DNA of 64,000 nucleotides from Mytilus californianus. Lineage: Eukaryota; Mollusca; Bivalvia; Mytilida; Mytilidae. Within the stretch, counting starts at the first letter, position 1. Each line of letters opens with the position of its first letter. Of the stretch, positions 23,736-35,859 are shown one piece after another. The notes under the pieces were generated by a model. It ran no database searches. It was not told where the DNA came from and saw only the letters and a program-made list of their open reading frames with translations. The stretch is from positions 68,356,100-68,420,099 of the forward strand of contig NW_026262712.1 of NCBI RefSeq assembly GCF_021869535.1. The letters run 5' to 3'. The position numbers and the translations under genes were made by a program.

Positions 23736-24238
23736 ATCTTATAGAAAATAAACGTGAATAAAAGTAAGTAAGTAAAACTTTATTTTGATTCGGCATATTG
23801 ACAAACATACTACAACATAAGCTCTAATCATTGAGCTTTTCAACGAATATAAAAACATATGCAATAACAAATAAAACAAGGCATGCAGCATGCAAATATG
23901 TATATATACATCCCCAAAATAAAACATTCGAAAAGAATATAAATTTATTTATGTTTTGATTTGTTGATGTTTATTACAGGATCCAATTCGAACTTCGCAT
24001 CACACACCAATAATTTTTTACACTATTATTTTAAAGAGCACATGCATATATGTCATATATAGGAAATGTTTCAAAACGAACTTGAGATCAAAGAACCCAA
24101 GCTGTGTGCGAAACATGAACCCCTGTTATGTCTTACAATTCGTACATTGTTGTTTTTACTCATTCCAAGCTGACTAGTTCATTTAAAAGAGCTTGTTTAA
24201 TTTCAAATTAAAAAATTATAATGAAAGGTGAAGACATC

Positions 24239-24486
24239 TGAACTTTCCTAGAGAGGAAAGATACTGTCCTGTCTGTAATAATGGGGAAATTGAAGATGAA
24301 CAACATTTCTTATTAAAAGATAATAGATTTACCTCAAAACGAGAAATATTAGAAAATAAAATAAATGCTATATTTAAAATACAGCGTAACATTAACACTG
24401 ATGACAAAATATCTCTATTGGTAAACAATAGCTCAGCATTATATAATTACTTAGACTGTCTTCCTCTTTCATATCAAAGTGTCTAA
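24239..24486 (+). pseudogene. LINE ORF2 C-terminal fragment
   Basis: An open plus-strand reading contains REERYCPVCNNGEIEDEQHF followed by LLKDNRF and a helical tail ending LPLSYQSV and a stop at 24486. The CxxC...EDExHFLL pattern is the zinc-knuckle-like C-terminus of many mollusc LINE ORF2 proteins. No RT remains upstream because of a stop at 24236-24238. Confidence 0.6.
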
Positions 24487-25029
24487 ATATAAGGAAAAGT
24501 GAACTAATATGATACATCAATATGCAACTTTTCATTCTATCATGATATATTAACATGTAACTTTCCATTCTATCATGTCAATTGATATAATTATATATAC
24601 GCAATAGGTCTTAACCATTTATTGTTAATCTGTATCTGTATTTTCTATCTTCTGCCAATCTAGGCACACCTCCACAATTGGAGTAAAAGGCAGCTATCCA
24701 CCAGTATATTAAAAAAAAAAACGGTCCACACAATAGTATTATTTACAGTTCTATCACCAATCCTCCACCAATAAGACAAATTGTCAAGGTTTATTTACAA
24801 TAAAAATGTTTGTATCTGCTATAAAATCTAAATGTCAACTAAGCAGAATGTCTCTTATCTACTATAAATAAACTCAGAATCACGGGAATTTTGACTGAAA
24901 TAGTTAAGATAATTTATACTTTTAAAAAATAGATAAGATAATTTATACTTTTAAAATTTTTTTATCTATAAGTATAATTCAAGGGAAACTGAACAGTACC
25001 AAGATGCGATCAGTCCTCATCAAGGAAAA

Positions 25030-26343
25030 TTATTTAACAGTTCTTGGCTTCTTAGTGATGTCTAGTAATTGGTATCTTCTAGCATGTAATTTGTAGCACA
25101 AGCTTCTACATAATGGTTCTAGTTCGGTATCAATGTCTGATATAAGAGCTTCAGAATTCAGCCGTGTGCAGTAAAAATATGGGTTGACTATAATTATTGA
25201 AATATCAAATGCAGCGTCTACTTTATGTTTAGCAAATAGCATACTGCTAATGTTTATTATTTCTAAAATGAGTGGTTTTCGTATGCACTCTAGTTCTTCA
25301 CATATCAACAGGAAATGATTCATAGTTTCTTCATTCTTTTTGCACATCAAGCAGGTACCATCTGGTGTAGTTTTATTGAACACAACCCTTTTCACCTGAA
25401 GAATGTATGTTCCAGTTAAGATTTTAAATCGGACTGGTATTCTAGATATGTCTCTTATATTGACTGATAACGTTCTTGCTATTGGGTGACATTTTCCTAC
25501 TATTGTTATGTCGTCTGCACAGGTGGGGACACAGCAACTTATCGAACCTATCTTTCCACCAAGTTTAGATTCTACAAAATTGTTCAACAGCTGGTTTAAA
25601 TAAACTTTGTATAAATCAGCACTTAACGTTCCTCCTTGCCTTACGCCTTGCTCAATGTTGAATGCATCAGATGTATTTCCTTTCCATTTAATTTTCAAAG
25701 TAGCATTTCTATACAGGTTATCAATTATTAAAATGCGTTGTTCTGAAATACCTAAATGATATAGCTTTCTGATTAGGTTTGTATGTCGCACTACATCGAA
25801 AGCAGATTTTGCGTCAAGCATTCCGTATATTGTTGGTTTGTTTAAGTCCGTACTTTCTCTTTTGAATTCCTCCATGATTAGAGATGCTATAAGTGGAACA
25901 GTGTTGTCAGTAAAACCACGCTGGAGAGGGTTTTGATCTTCCAATATGTTTGGATTTATCCGTAATTTAAGTATGGTTTCTATTATTTTAGATAATGAAG
26001 GAGAAATGGTAATGCCTCTATAATTTTTTGAGTTTGAGATGTCTCCTTTATTCTTAAAGATTGGTGTAAGAGTACCAGTTTTCAAGCTGTTTGTAATATG
26101 ACAGTGCTGAAATGATGCATTGATGACTTTAAGCAATGTACTATCAAGTTTTTCCCCGCCGAATAGAAGGCATTCTGCGGTAATACCAAAAATGTCAGCT
26201 GACTTGTTTCTATTTAGCTGATGTAGGGCTTTTTCTAACTCATCTGTAGTTACCTCTTCATGGTTGTAGGCAACTAAACATATCTGTATAATTTGGAGAT
26301 ATTCAGCGTCGACTAGCTCAAAATAGTCTTGATCAAAGTTCAT
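25030..26343 (-). pseudogene. Reverse transcriptase region of the LINE, internally deleted
   Basis: This is a 437-codon open reading. The RT fingers and palm are clear: TLTPIFKNKGDISNSKNYRG, then GMLDAKSAFDVV (first catalytic Asp region), EQGVRQGGTLSADLYKVYLN, and CADDI in place of the usual YADD box. Directly after GKCHP the sequence jumps to RTLSVNIRDISRIPVRFKIL, a block that normally lies far downstream, followed by CLMCKKNEETMNHFLLIC. The thumb and connecting region, some 200-300 residues, are therefore missing although the frame stays open. The reading ends TKKPRTVK. This copy cannot make a working RT. Confidence 0.85.
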
Positions 26344-27960
26344 AGGATCTGATTCTTTTGCTAAATTTGCGAAATGGGTCTTCCATCCTTCAAGAATATT
26401 GTTGTCACCTTTCAGACTAGATTCACCTACTTGAAGTTCATTAATGAATCGATTTAATTTCCCTCTTTGTTTTTTATGAGCTGATAGAAGAGTTTACTGT
26501 CCATTGTTCTTGCGTCAATGAGTGGTTGTCTCTCTGTTATCCGAAGATTTGCATTTTCGACTCTGCATAGTTTATTTAAGTTCATATGTTGTTTGCTTTT
26601 TATTTAAACGTAGAGGATTTGTAGCAATGTCTGGTCTGCCGTTGATTTTCCATTCACAGAAAGCGTTTTCCTTTGCCTTAATTGCCAAATATATGTTGTG
26701 GGTCATAAAATTCAGTTTTAGTTTACGCCTTTTTCCTTTCAGAGGTGGTACAATAGTTGTTAGAGCCCGAGTCACTGCAGTGTTGATGTTGGTAACTGCC
26801 TTATCAATCTCTAGTGGGTCATTAATTGTAAAGTCACATTTATCAAGTTCATCTGATAATACCTGTTTGTATAAATCTTTGTCAATTTTATGCCAATCTA
26901 TTTTACGAACAGTTTGTCCATTTTTGCTTTTTATATCTTGCTTAGTTTTCATTGAAAAACTGAATTTAATATTGGCACACACTGGATAATGATCTAAAAT
27001 GTTATTTGTTATTTCTAATCTCCTAAGATGTAAGATCTTGTCACTAAAGTGCTCAGGATACAAGATATAATCTATTGCCGTACAGTCACTACCATTAGAA
27101 TGTATAAATGTCTTTCCGACGTTCTGGGTTTTCAGCTTACTTTCATTTATAAATTCAGAAATATATTTGCTTCTTTTGTTGTTTGAGGTGACTAGCAGGT
27201 TTTCATTAAAATCTCCTCCAATCATGATTATATGTGTTAGTCCAAATGATTGTATAATTTCATATAATGCATCAATAAAATTGAGAATGGAAATGGGGAA
27301 TATGTCAAGGAGACAACAACCCGACCAAAGAGCAGACAACAGCCGAAGGCCACCAATGGGTCTTCAACGCTGCGAGAAAATCCCGCACACGTAGGTGGTC
27401 CTCAGCTGGTCCCTAAATACAATTGTGTACTAGTTCAGTGAAAATGGACGTCACACTAAACTCCAAAACATATAAATGAACTAAAATTAAAAAAAACATA
27501 CAAGACTAACAAAGGCAAGAGGCTCCTGACTTGGGACAGGCGCAAAAATATTCCTGAAATTCAGCTGTACTATTGTTTGAGCTTCTACATGGCATATATA
27601 TAGATCCAAGTAGTAATTTTTTAGTACTTCCTTTCATTTCGACGCATTGAATTCTTTCATTTCCAATAGGTAACGGGGTGATCAGATGATTTAGTTCTTT
27701 CTTCCATAGTATTGCAACCCCTCCGTATCCTCTCGGCATATGTGATGGAGGCAGTGGATCTCTCTCATCTACTGATGTTCCTATACCGATAAGGTTTTCA
27801 TTTAATTCATTTAATAAGTATAATTGGCAGTTGAATAACCAGTGCTCTTGTATCAATCATATATCAAGATGCTTAGTAGCTTCAGAAAAAAACGGTCCAC
27901 ATGTTAAAATATTTTTACAGTTAAAAGTTAAAAGTCTGGCAGTTTTATGACTTATATCAA
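26344..27960 (-). pseudogene. APE-type endonuclease region of the LINE, broken
   Basis: Two open parts (27506-27856 and 26572-27339) plus flanks show the endonuclease motif order: an Asn block (TFNCKN, about 27925), QEHW (catalytic Glu region), RGYGGVAILWKKEL, LLLGSIYMPC, GGDFNENL, SDCTAIDYILYP and LDHYPVC. Two faults are visible: a TGA just before LIQEHW, where most relatives have Trp or a similar residue, and an insertion of about 250 bp between IYMPC...FQEY and the GGDFN block. The 230 bp before the RT reading carry further stops. Confidence 0.8.
27291..27545 (-). mobile_element. Short non-autonomous insertion inside the LINE endonuclease
   Basis: On the minus strand it runs from GCGCCTGTCCCAAGTCAGGA to TTCCCCATTTCCATTCTCAA. 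Both ends are sequences I recognise from a common mussel repeat: the CTGTCCCAAGTCAGGAGCCT module recurs near 61500, and a relative of the other end lies at 57800-57860. It interrupts the endonuclease reading frame. Exact boundaries and target duplication are uncertain (ATTTT is present at both sides). Confidence 0.65.
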
Positions 27961-28024
27961 CATTATTAACACTATGTACAATCTGACTGTCCTTTTGTGT
28001 ACTATTGATTAATTAATACGTCAA

Positions 28025-30129
28025 TCAGGTGATTCGGTAATTTTGGCCTATTCTGGATAAAAAATGGTTGTCTGATTCATTTTGAGTAGTATAAAAGATA
28101 GGTTGTCCAACTTTACAATTTTGCCTTGAGGTAGCAAGGTTTTGATGCGGTGGGATATACGGTTTAAACTGTTGTAAGTTTGGGTTTGTCCTGAATTGAT
28201 CTCTGCCTGTATGCTGTACCTCAGTTTTCTGTGAAATTTGTAGTGGAGTAGTGCTATGTTGAACATGGTTTACCTCAGAATTGTTGGTGTAGGAAGTATT
28301 AAAATGTTGTTGTTTTCTATTAGAGTGGTTGTTATCACGGTGCGAGCTTTTTGCTGTTGGTGTCAAGATGATGTTTTCATGGTTTTGTGAACTTGTTTGA
28401 TCTACATTGGAGTTATTTTTTATTGGCTCTGATAAATCAGTTACTACTGCTGGGTTATCTTTAGCTTGATCATTATTTGACAGTAATTTATCAAGTTAAT
28501 TATCAATTTTTGATAGAACAAAACGGGTCACTTTATCTCGGACACCAATAATTAGTTCATCCGTTGAACTTTGTGTACAGTTGTTTTGTGGTGGAGAATT
28601 AGTTTCCTTAACCTGTTGAGTTGGTTGTGCTTCCAGAATGGAGATTCTTCTGTTTAAAGTTTTGATAGTCTGCTCCAGTTCAAAATTTCTATTTTCTGCT
28701 TTGAATAGTCTCTCAAGGATCTTTTCTTTATCTTTTAAGTCATCATTTATCATTGCCTCTTTGATTTTAAGTTGTTCTTCCTTCTTTTTCAGTCTCTGTT
28801 CAAGCTATCGTAGGTTTTTTAATTTAGCATATGGATCTTGCAGTCTGTCGGGCATAATCTTTTGTTTTGCTGGGTTATTGTCAAGAGGAATGGACGGAGT
28901 ACTCTGAATTGTACTGATGACCGGAGTGTGTAGGGTCACCCCTGTTTTTGCAGAATCTGAAATTGTAGGCAAATATTCTTTCGCCGTTGTATTAGTTTTC
29001 ATTGGTTCGGAATTTTGAGGGAGAGAAATGTTCAGAGCAATTTGTTGGTTGCTACCAAAACAAACATAACAAACATCTAAATCAACATTGAAGCATTTAA
29101 GATGGAGTTGTTGGCAATAGGTTAGACATGTAGATTTATCTATTGTCAAAATATCAGAACAGGCTGGACACATCTCCATAGTTTCATCTAATAAAATTTG
29201 TTGGGCCAAAGTTGGTTGTATGCTGTCTGTGAAAGAGACTGAGTTGTCAAATCTAAAGTATTAGTATCATTTAAAATAGCAGGGCGTTTACATTTTGGTG
29301 ATACGTTATCATTTCCATCATCTAAATTTTTGAAACATTGTAGACATTCATATACAGCATTTTCGTCTTGTTTTTCAAGATTTCCAATTTCGGATTCAGA
29401 AAGTCTCTCGCACTTGAGGTGTGCCCAGTGTTTATTTGTACAATAAACTGCTCTGTTTCTACAGCTTCTTTTGCATTTGTAGCATTTTTCAATAGAGTTT
29501 GCACTGTTATTGTGTACAGTAGGGTTGTTTTTGGTGCCTTTAGAATTTTGAAGAACTTCACTTAACCTACAAGCTAGTATTTTGTTAGTCTCTTCATTGA
29601 CAGTGGTCTGGCTTATGATTTCATGCAGTTTGATAAGGTCTCTATTAATGAAATTGCAGGCATTTTTCCATTGACGAGTATTGAGCATTTGGTTAAATAA
29701 AGATTGACTGTAAAGCATACATTTTCGTTTTCACGTATTTTGTAGTTCTTTGTACTGTGTTTCCAAATTTATAGACATATACATCTTTTTTAACATCACT
29801 GAAGGCTTGTGTTGATTGGGAGTAGTATATCTCACAAGCATTGAGAAAAAGCTCAAACGTGACAGCATCTAGTTCGGTTGTAAAAACCCCCACCTGTGCA
29901 TTTGTATGATAAATTGATTGCGTTTTGCAGAATTCAGTTTCTTTGTCAGAGATATTTCAATATTCAAAGTATATGATTTTGTATATGTGACTTCCTTTTT
30001 ATCCAGAGATTGATTACCATCAGAGATTCTTGTAGATGTAGTACTATTAAGAGCCATGTTGTCAGTTTCGAAATCGAGCAACAGAGCTGACACGTCGTAG
30101 ATAAACCCATCGTTGGAAAGCTCTGTCAC
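28025..30129 (-). pseudogene. LINE ORF1-like region: two zinc modules, coiled coil, Q/N-rich tail
   Basis: Fragmentary minus-strand readings join across frameshifts (near 29890, 29710 and 29200) and stops (TAG near 28805, TAA near 28498). First zinc module, about 29300-29460: CYKCKRSC, YCTNKHWAHLKC and YECLQC, a C4HC3 PHD-like spacing. Second, about 29060-29175: MCPACSD, CLTYCQQLHLKC, CYVC. A charged coiled coil follows (KDKEKILERLFKAENRNFEL, about 28640-28760), then an Asn/Gln/His-rich tail to 28025. The likely role is nucleic-acid or chromatin binding in the retrotransposon particle. It is inactive in this copy. Confidence 0.7.
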
Positions 30130-30968
30130 TAAAGTTCAAAGTATAAGTTAAACAGTAGATCGACTGGAATATAGAAATGTGAAGGGGTCAAATACAGTGA
30201 GTGCGTCGTGGATACTACCACCGTTGGACTGTGTACATAGCCCCAACAGTCTTTCTGAACATGTACTGCGATCTTTTTTAACCAAACTCTTCCTAGCTCT
30301 GTGTTTGGATGAATATCGTCTAAATATAGATTAAAGAAGTATCTGTCACGTAGTGTGATTTTCTTTGACTTTGAAGTTTTTTCGTTGTGGTTATGACTTA
30401 CATCAACAGCAAAATTTGGTGAGAAAGTATTTAACGACTCATTAATTAATCTAATCTATTGACTATTTATATTGTGTATTTCAGATAATAAATTTTCCTC
30501 CTGTTGCTTAAAGCTGGAAGGGTCACTGTGTCTTCTGCTTTTATTAAAGTCTATGATTGAATATGGTGGAATTTCAAAAATTGAGATCTTGCATGCCGGA
30601 TATGATTTGATAAGACTAACGAAGTTATTTAGATTATCGGTCAGTATCTTTGGTCTATCTTTATCAGTTGAAAGGCTAATGTATTTCCTATCGTAGTCAG
30701 TGATGTCACATGTACCGAGCCAGATGTAGAAATGAAAGTTGTCCAGATGCCCAATTAGATTGTCTATATTATTTTGAAGCCACTTGTATCCTTGACTTGA
30801 AGTTTGGCCAGATTTAAATCGCCATTTTTTTTTTTCAACATGTGATGCACTATATCTCTTTAAATATTTAGCTTTACTGTCGGTAAGAATCAAAGGAGTT
30901 AAGGCTTGTTTGCCAACAACAGGCGGAATTGGTTTTCTCAAATATTTCCTTAATTTTCTCTTAGACAT
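30129..30968 (-). pseudogene. SGNH-hydrolase-like ORF of the LINE, one in-frame amber stop
   Basis: Starting at MSKRKLRKYL (30968), the reading carries the three SGNH blocks: PLILTDSKAK (block I, nucleophile Ser31), WLGTCDITDY (GxxD-like block III at 85-88) and, past a single TAG at 30456-30458, LYLDDIHPNTEL, the DxxH block V (Asp216, His219). The frame is otherwise open to the terminal TAG at 30129-30131, so one base change separates it from a 279-codon ORF. Such esterase-like domains occur in some CR1/L2 LINE first ORFs; activity on lipids or other esters is unproven. The block III Asn is replaced by Asp or Cys, so catalysis is doubtful. It sits upstream of the zinc-finger ORF, with the stop and next start overlapping. 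Confidence 0.72.
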
Positions 30969-31075
30969 TGATAATTTCGGACAACAAAAGGTAGTATCAA
31001 TCAGCACACGATATGGTATGAATATTACTGCCAAAAAGTTATATATATATAAGTATTCTATGCGCATACACAAGC

Positions 31076-32096
31076 AGAGTTAGTGACGAAAAACAGTTAA
31101 ATAAGCAAGCTATATAATTATGGCGAGAAGCAAACGTTAATTAAAAAGTTCCTTTATAAACGATGTCTGCCTTCTGTTATTCTCTTGGATTATATTCCAA
31201 ATATTAAAAACATAAATATCAAGTTTTAAAATGAGCACACACTGTTTATAGCATCTACGCTATTGTCTATGCGGACGTAAAAGAGTACTGCTGTCTGTAA
31301 AACACACGTTCTATATATACATCTAAGAACCCATCTCATAAATGTTAATAATTAATATACATTTATATATAAAAGGCAGTTTGAAGTCTGTAAATCACCT
31401 AGTTTGGTCGCAGCCTGGTACAGGCCAGTCCCCGTAGAGACTTCAAGACTTCATATAAACTAGTAGTGGTAGGGTAAAATAGTTTCAAGATATAAAAAGG
31501 TGAGACCATGCTCGATTTATGTGTCCGCCATCTTGAATTTGTGGGATACTCAATGGAGAAAATTCTGTATTTTGTCAATAAAACACTAGTTTTTGTATGA
31601 AATTGTGTTGAATGCTTAGACTCTTGATATATGATAGTTTTTGGATGCAATACAGATCGTTCCACAGGATAAATCAGGTAATAACTGCAAATTCTTCTCA
31701 CTGAAAAAACCGCCACCATTTACCACAACCTCGTTATCATTCAAATGAGTTTGTGTCAATAAAATATTTGTATTTGTATTTCTAAAAAAAAATATATTAC
31801 TTTCATTATTAGTTCAACAAAGACAATTAATTCAAAAATATGAGCTCAAAGACATCATAATTATACCTAATCAGCATTCTAAATTACAATCAACAGCCAT
31901 TAAAAATAATTCTAAATAAAACAAAATTAATGTAAAAATGGAGCCCATTAATGCTAAAAAAAAACAGTAAGTTTTTTTAATATTTCCGTGTTTTTTCATA
32001 ATTTCGAGAATATATATTTTTCTAATATTGATCATATAAATATCTGAATATGTTTATTAAATCTTAAAATACCACTATATTATCTTTTTTTTTAAA
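31076..32096. other. Sequence between the LINE 5' end and phrase array B right
   Basis: AT-rich. A minus-strand reading at 31399-31719 (106 codons) has no recognisable motif and is not supported. The part at 31390-31740 may be a further dispersed repeat. Confidence 0.35.
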
Positions 32097-32140
32097 GTAG
32101 GGCGAACGAACCCTGAGCGAACGGACTATATGGGCGAACG
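32097..32140. repeat. Phrase array B, right (phrase GGGCGAAC, inverted)
   Basis: Three phrases (TAGGGCGAAC, GAGCGAACGGAC, GGGCGAACG) with 8-10 bp spacers are the reverse complement of the array at 23631-23735, including the GGAC spacer. Confidence 0.7.
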
Positions 32141-33796
32141 TTAAAATACGATTTTTATAAGAATCAAAACCTTAACCATTGAAACAATACCTAAGTGTAT
32201 AAACATTTCCTGTCAAAATATGTTTTATTACTACAAAATACATGGATAGCATGCCATGACGTGGTCAACTTTTATTTAAACAATTCCATAACCGCGGCGT
32301 ATGTTCAGATCAACGTTAAAAAGCTATTTTTTAGTTAAGCAGCTTATCAATTTTCTTATCTTTATAAATACACATGAAATAGTTTTGTTTTGGTTACCGA
32401 TGATATATGGAAGAACACTCAACAGATTGATTGATTGATGGTTGTTTGCTTAACGTTCAGTGGCAAATATTTCATGCATGTTCAGGACGACCAAAACATC
32501 AGACTGAAGCGACATGAATATCAGATTTTTGATAAGATAAATGTTTATTCATAATACTAGTCTAATTAAAAGTTGGTAACGTATCTGGTACACAAATCGT
32601 GACATACAATTTAAAAACTGATATTTTCTGATGACAATCTTCTTTTAAGTATAAAAAGTAAAATAACAAAAATACCGAACTCCAAGGGAAATTCAAAACG
32701 GAAAGTTCTTTATAAAATGGCAAAATCAAAAGCTCAAACACATTTAACGAATGGAAAACAACAGTCATATTCTTGACTTGGTACATCCATTTCTTATGTA
32801 GAAAATGGTGGATTAAACCTGGTTTTATAGCTAGCTAAACCTCTCACTTGTTTGACAGTCGCATAGAATTCCATTATATTGACAACAATGTGTGAGCAAA
32901 ACAGACAGACATAATAGGTAAAAACGTCAAAAATTGGGGTACAGCAGTCAACATTGTAATATAAATCTTAATCACTACAAAAACAAATAACCGTTTCAAC
33001 AAAGAAACACAAAATGGCATATAGACAAAGTACATATTTAGTAAGCAAAAGTGAAAGACAAGAACTCAAGATTGACCATAGCACAATAACACAATGTTTA
33101 TGAAATGGAATATTAAAAAAAATACTTCAACATGTATTGGATGGATGGTCATAGTTCGGAGATTGCAGACTTAGTATATATTTTTTTGTAAGCCTCTTTT
33201 AAAGGTATAACACTCATCGTTATGGCCATCCGGGACATTCGTTTTACTTAAAATAATACATTTGGTGTAAGATGGATATCTTCTGGAGTTTCAAAAAATC
33301 ATATGTTGTATATAGACATCTTAAATCAGACAAGGAGAATGCGTGGTTTAGAATAAAATAAATAAGAGAAAGAAATAAAACTCTAGAAACCTGAAATTCG
33401 GACCGCGAAGGTGCTTGAATATTTTTGCGTTTGGTGGATCATTAGTAAGAAAGGATTTAAGTCTTGTAGCATTTTTGAAAAAGAAATCTTGTGTGTAAGT
33501 GGTCAGTCAATCCGTGACCTTGCATAATATATCTGGTAGGATTTCTGTGGATGTTTCGTCACTGTCGTTCTAGTCTCTGAGGGGACCGGATCGTAACCCT
33601 TGGCTAGCGAAGATGATACAAGAGACTGGGTTGCTCAAAACATTTTACAAGTGGATATGATTTATTCATTAATTCCTATGTTGTTAATCGGAAAAATATG
33701 GTTTTTTCCTCTTGATAAAACAACTTTGAAGCATACCCAAATAAGATTGATTGATTATTGCTTGGTTAAAGCCTAGTGGCAACTAAAATGATGGAA
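32141..33796. other. Intergenic, no recognised feature
   Basis: No exon, RNA or clear repeat structure is seen. A short GATTGATTGATGGTTG block near 32425 and GATTGATTGATTATTG near 33750 suggest SINE-tail fragments. Confidence 0.4.
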
Positions 33797-35385
33797 ATTG
33801 GCCTGAAATTTGCAACACTTTTTTTTATATACATCAGACGAGACAAGGTTTCTATACTTCAGTCATCAGATACTTCTCAAGTTTCAGACGATTTTTGTCA
33901 GGTGTTTTATAGGTGACATGTTAATGTTTCGATAGTGATGTTTATTTATTTATTTTTTTTGTATAGATATTCTCTCAAGTAAGCCTTTCATCATTTCCCT
34001 GAAGTTTATCTCTTTCCATGAAACCCCTCTCTCATTTCTTTTCTTTCTTTTTTACATCTACTGGATCGTAGGTACTATTTGTAGTAATCAAATTCAATAT
34101 TTTGTGCAATGAAGTGTAGATGTCATGCAAAGCAAAAACAACAACACAAACAAAAACAAAAACAAAAAATAAAAACAAACAAACCTGTTTGAATGGTTTT
34201 ACACTAGTCATTTTTGGGCCCTTTATAGCTTGTTGTTCGATGTGAGCCAATGCTCCGTGTTGAAGGCCTTACTTTGACCTATAATGGTTTACTTTTACAA
34301 ATTGTGACTTGAATGAGAATTGTCTCAATGGCACTCATACCATATCTTCTTATATCTATTGTACATCTATAGTGTAATGTTTTCCTCCATGGTCTATTTC
34401 ATGAATAATAATTACTGCGCGGACGTTTAGTATCACACTAAAATTGACAAACATTCTTCTTTGTATACAGATTGAACTCATCTTTCACTTTTCTTATTTT
34501 TTTATCGTTTTCTTTAAAGTTCCTTTAGATAATCTGTTTACTTTGTACACTTGATTTTAGAATTCTTAAATTTGTTTAGGATAATAAAACATTAATCAAA
34601 CTTGTAAAAATTTGAAAATCAGGATGGTGATGTTCAACTTCTTTCATTTTGTTTTTAGATATACTTAGTATGAGTAAACGGGTTCAAAATTTTGAACCGA
34701 TTGGGAATTTCAATTTTTAAATGCATTTTTTTTAATCTGGAAAACCTGCACCATCTTAAGGTATATGATTTCTACAATAGATATTTGTTCAAAGGGCAAA
34801 ATATATTACTAAGGGTGCTAACCCAACACTCAATAATATCATCCTTACAAGGAAAATTAATCTTATTACAAAATTTTACACTCCTTTTTTCTACTGTCTG
34901 AGTTATGTCCATAATATGATATCGGTTCAAATGAATGCAAATATAGCACGCATTAAAAAGCTTTTCAATACATATAAGTTACATGCAGTTAAATCAAAAG
35001 CTTTTTCTGCATAACCTTGAGCAAGCAAACTTTACAAGCAAAACACACAAAAACCAGCATCATTAATTATGAACCATCCGCTATGACAAGCGACTTATAT
35101 GAAAAAAAAGAAAAACAAAAGCGATGTACAACAAGAACAACAAGATAAAATAGAGAAAAAAAACTTATTAAAGTAATACAGGTTTATAAACTAAAGAGCA
35201 ATCAATCATGCATGCAGAAATATTTTCATAGAAAAAGATGTATTGATGGTGCCAAAAAAAAAGAAGATTTCTGGTCCATCATCAAACCTTTTTTTAACAA
35301 ATAAAGGTATTTTTAGAGTAATATTTTTCTTTGTATATATAATAACGATCTATCTAGTTTATCAGAAATAGCAGAAGTCCATCAT
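33797..35385. repeat. Large duplicated segment, copy A
   Basis: It is collinear with 39071-41540. Shared order: AGACGAGACAAGG, the TAGCTTG repeat (34196-34365), ATAATCTGTTTACTTTGTAC, the GAGTAAACGGGTTCAAAA block, CTAACCCAACACTCAATAAT, CATGCATGCAGAAATATTTT and GATCTATCTAGTTTATCAGA. Copy A lacks the LINE 3' end present in copy B. No conserved ORF apart from repeat readings. Confidence 0.85.
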
Positions 35386-35392
35386 ATAAGTA

Positions 35393-35601
35393 GATCATAT
35401 AAACCCGAAGGCAAATATAATACAAGCCCAAACGAAAAAATATAAACAAGTCTACCAAGAAATTAGTTTTGCATGCACACGTATAAAAATTGCGGTTTTT
35501 ATCCAACGCAATCATAGGTTTGAACGTTGTTTTCAATTTAGACTTGTTTATATTTTTTTCGTTTGGGCTTGTATTATATTTGCCTTCGGGTTTATATGAT
35601 C
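35393..35601. repeat. Foldback with 61-bp arms around a dispersed module
   Basis: Arms 35393-35453 and 35540-35601 are reverse complements differing by a single T in a homopolymer run. The enclosed 86 bp contain TTTTGCATGCACACGTATAA and GGTTTGAACGTTGTTTTCAA, a module that recurs without such arms at 35992-36085 and, inverted, at 58913-59000. The foldback sits exactly where duplication copy A stops matching copy B. Confidence 0.88.
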
Positions 35602-35859
35602 CGTTCATCCTATTTTGACTCTTTCAAAATTCAAGAGTCTATCCTAAATTGAGGTAAATTATATGGCCTTCCAAATACCGTTTCGATCCCTAACATCACT
35701 GAAGAGACATTAATTGTCGAAATCCGGATATGGTGTACAAATTTTTGCACCTCATGTTTGCGGTATACCATCTTTTCTGCTAGTTTATTGTTTTCTGTTT
35801 GGTATTAAATTAATAATAAAGATCCATTTTGTTACATCTTGTGATATGTTTATTTGGCA

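Larger units (their letters stand above)
24890..31075 (-). mobile_element. Decayed non-LTR retrotransposon (SGNH - PHD - endonuclease - RT)
   Basis: This minus-strand element is read from 31.08 kb downward. In order it has an SGNH-hydrolase-like ORF, an ORF with two Cys/His zinc modules and a coiled coil, an APE-type endonuclease, an RT and a C-terminal zinc knuckle. Its 3' end at about 24.89-24.96 kb has two copies of an AAAAGTATAAATTATCTTA unit. It carries several stops and frameshifts, an insertion in the endonuclease and a deletion inside RT, so it is inactive. Esterase and PHD modules in ORF1 are known in CR1/L2-type LINEs; the clade here is not proven. Confidence 0.8.

Noticed and set aside
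26522..26989. 155-codon plus-strand ORF
   Set aside because: It is antisense to the LINE endonuclease region and hydrophobic only because of the complementary codons.
31399..31719. 106-codon minus-strand ORF near the LINE 5' end
   Set aside because: No motif, biased composition, and not in line with the SGNH ORF; probably chance.
34032..34250. ORF with MAHIEQQAIKGPKMTSVK, also at 39310
   Set aside because: Both come from the dispersed TAGCTTG repeat; the rest of the reading is low-complexity and not shared.
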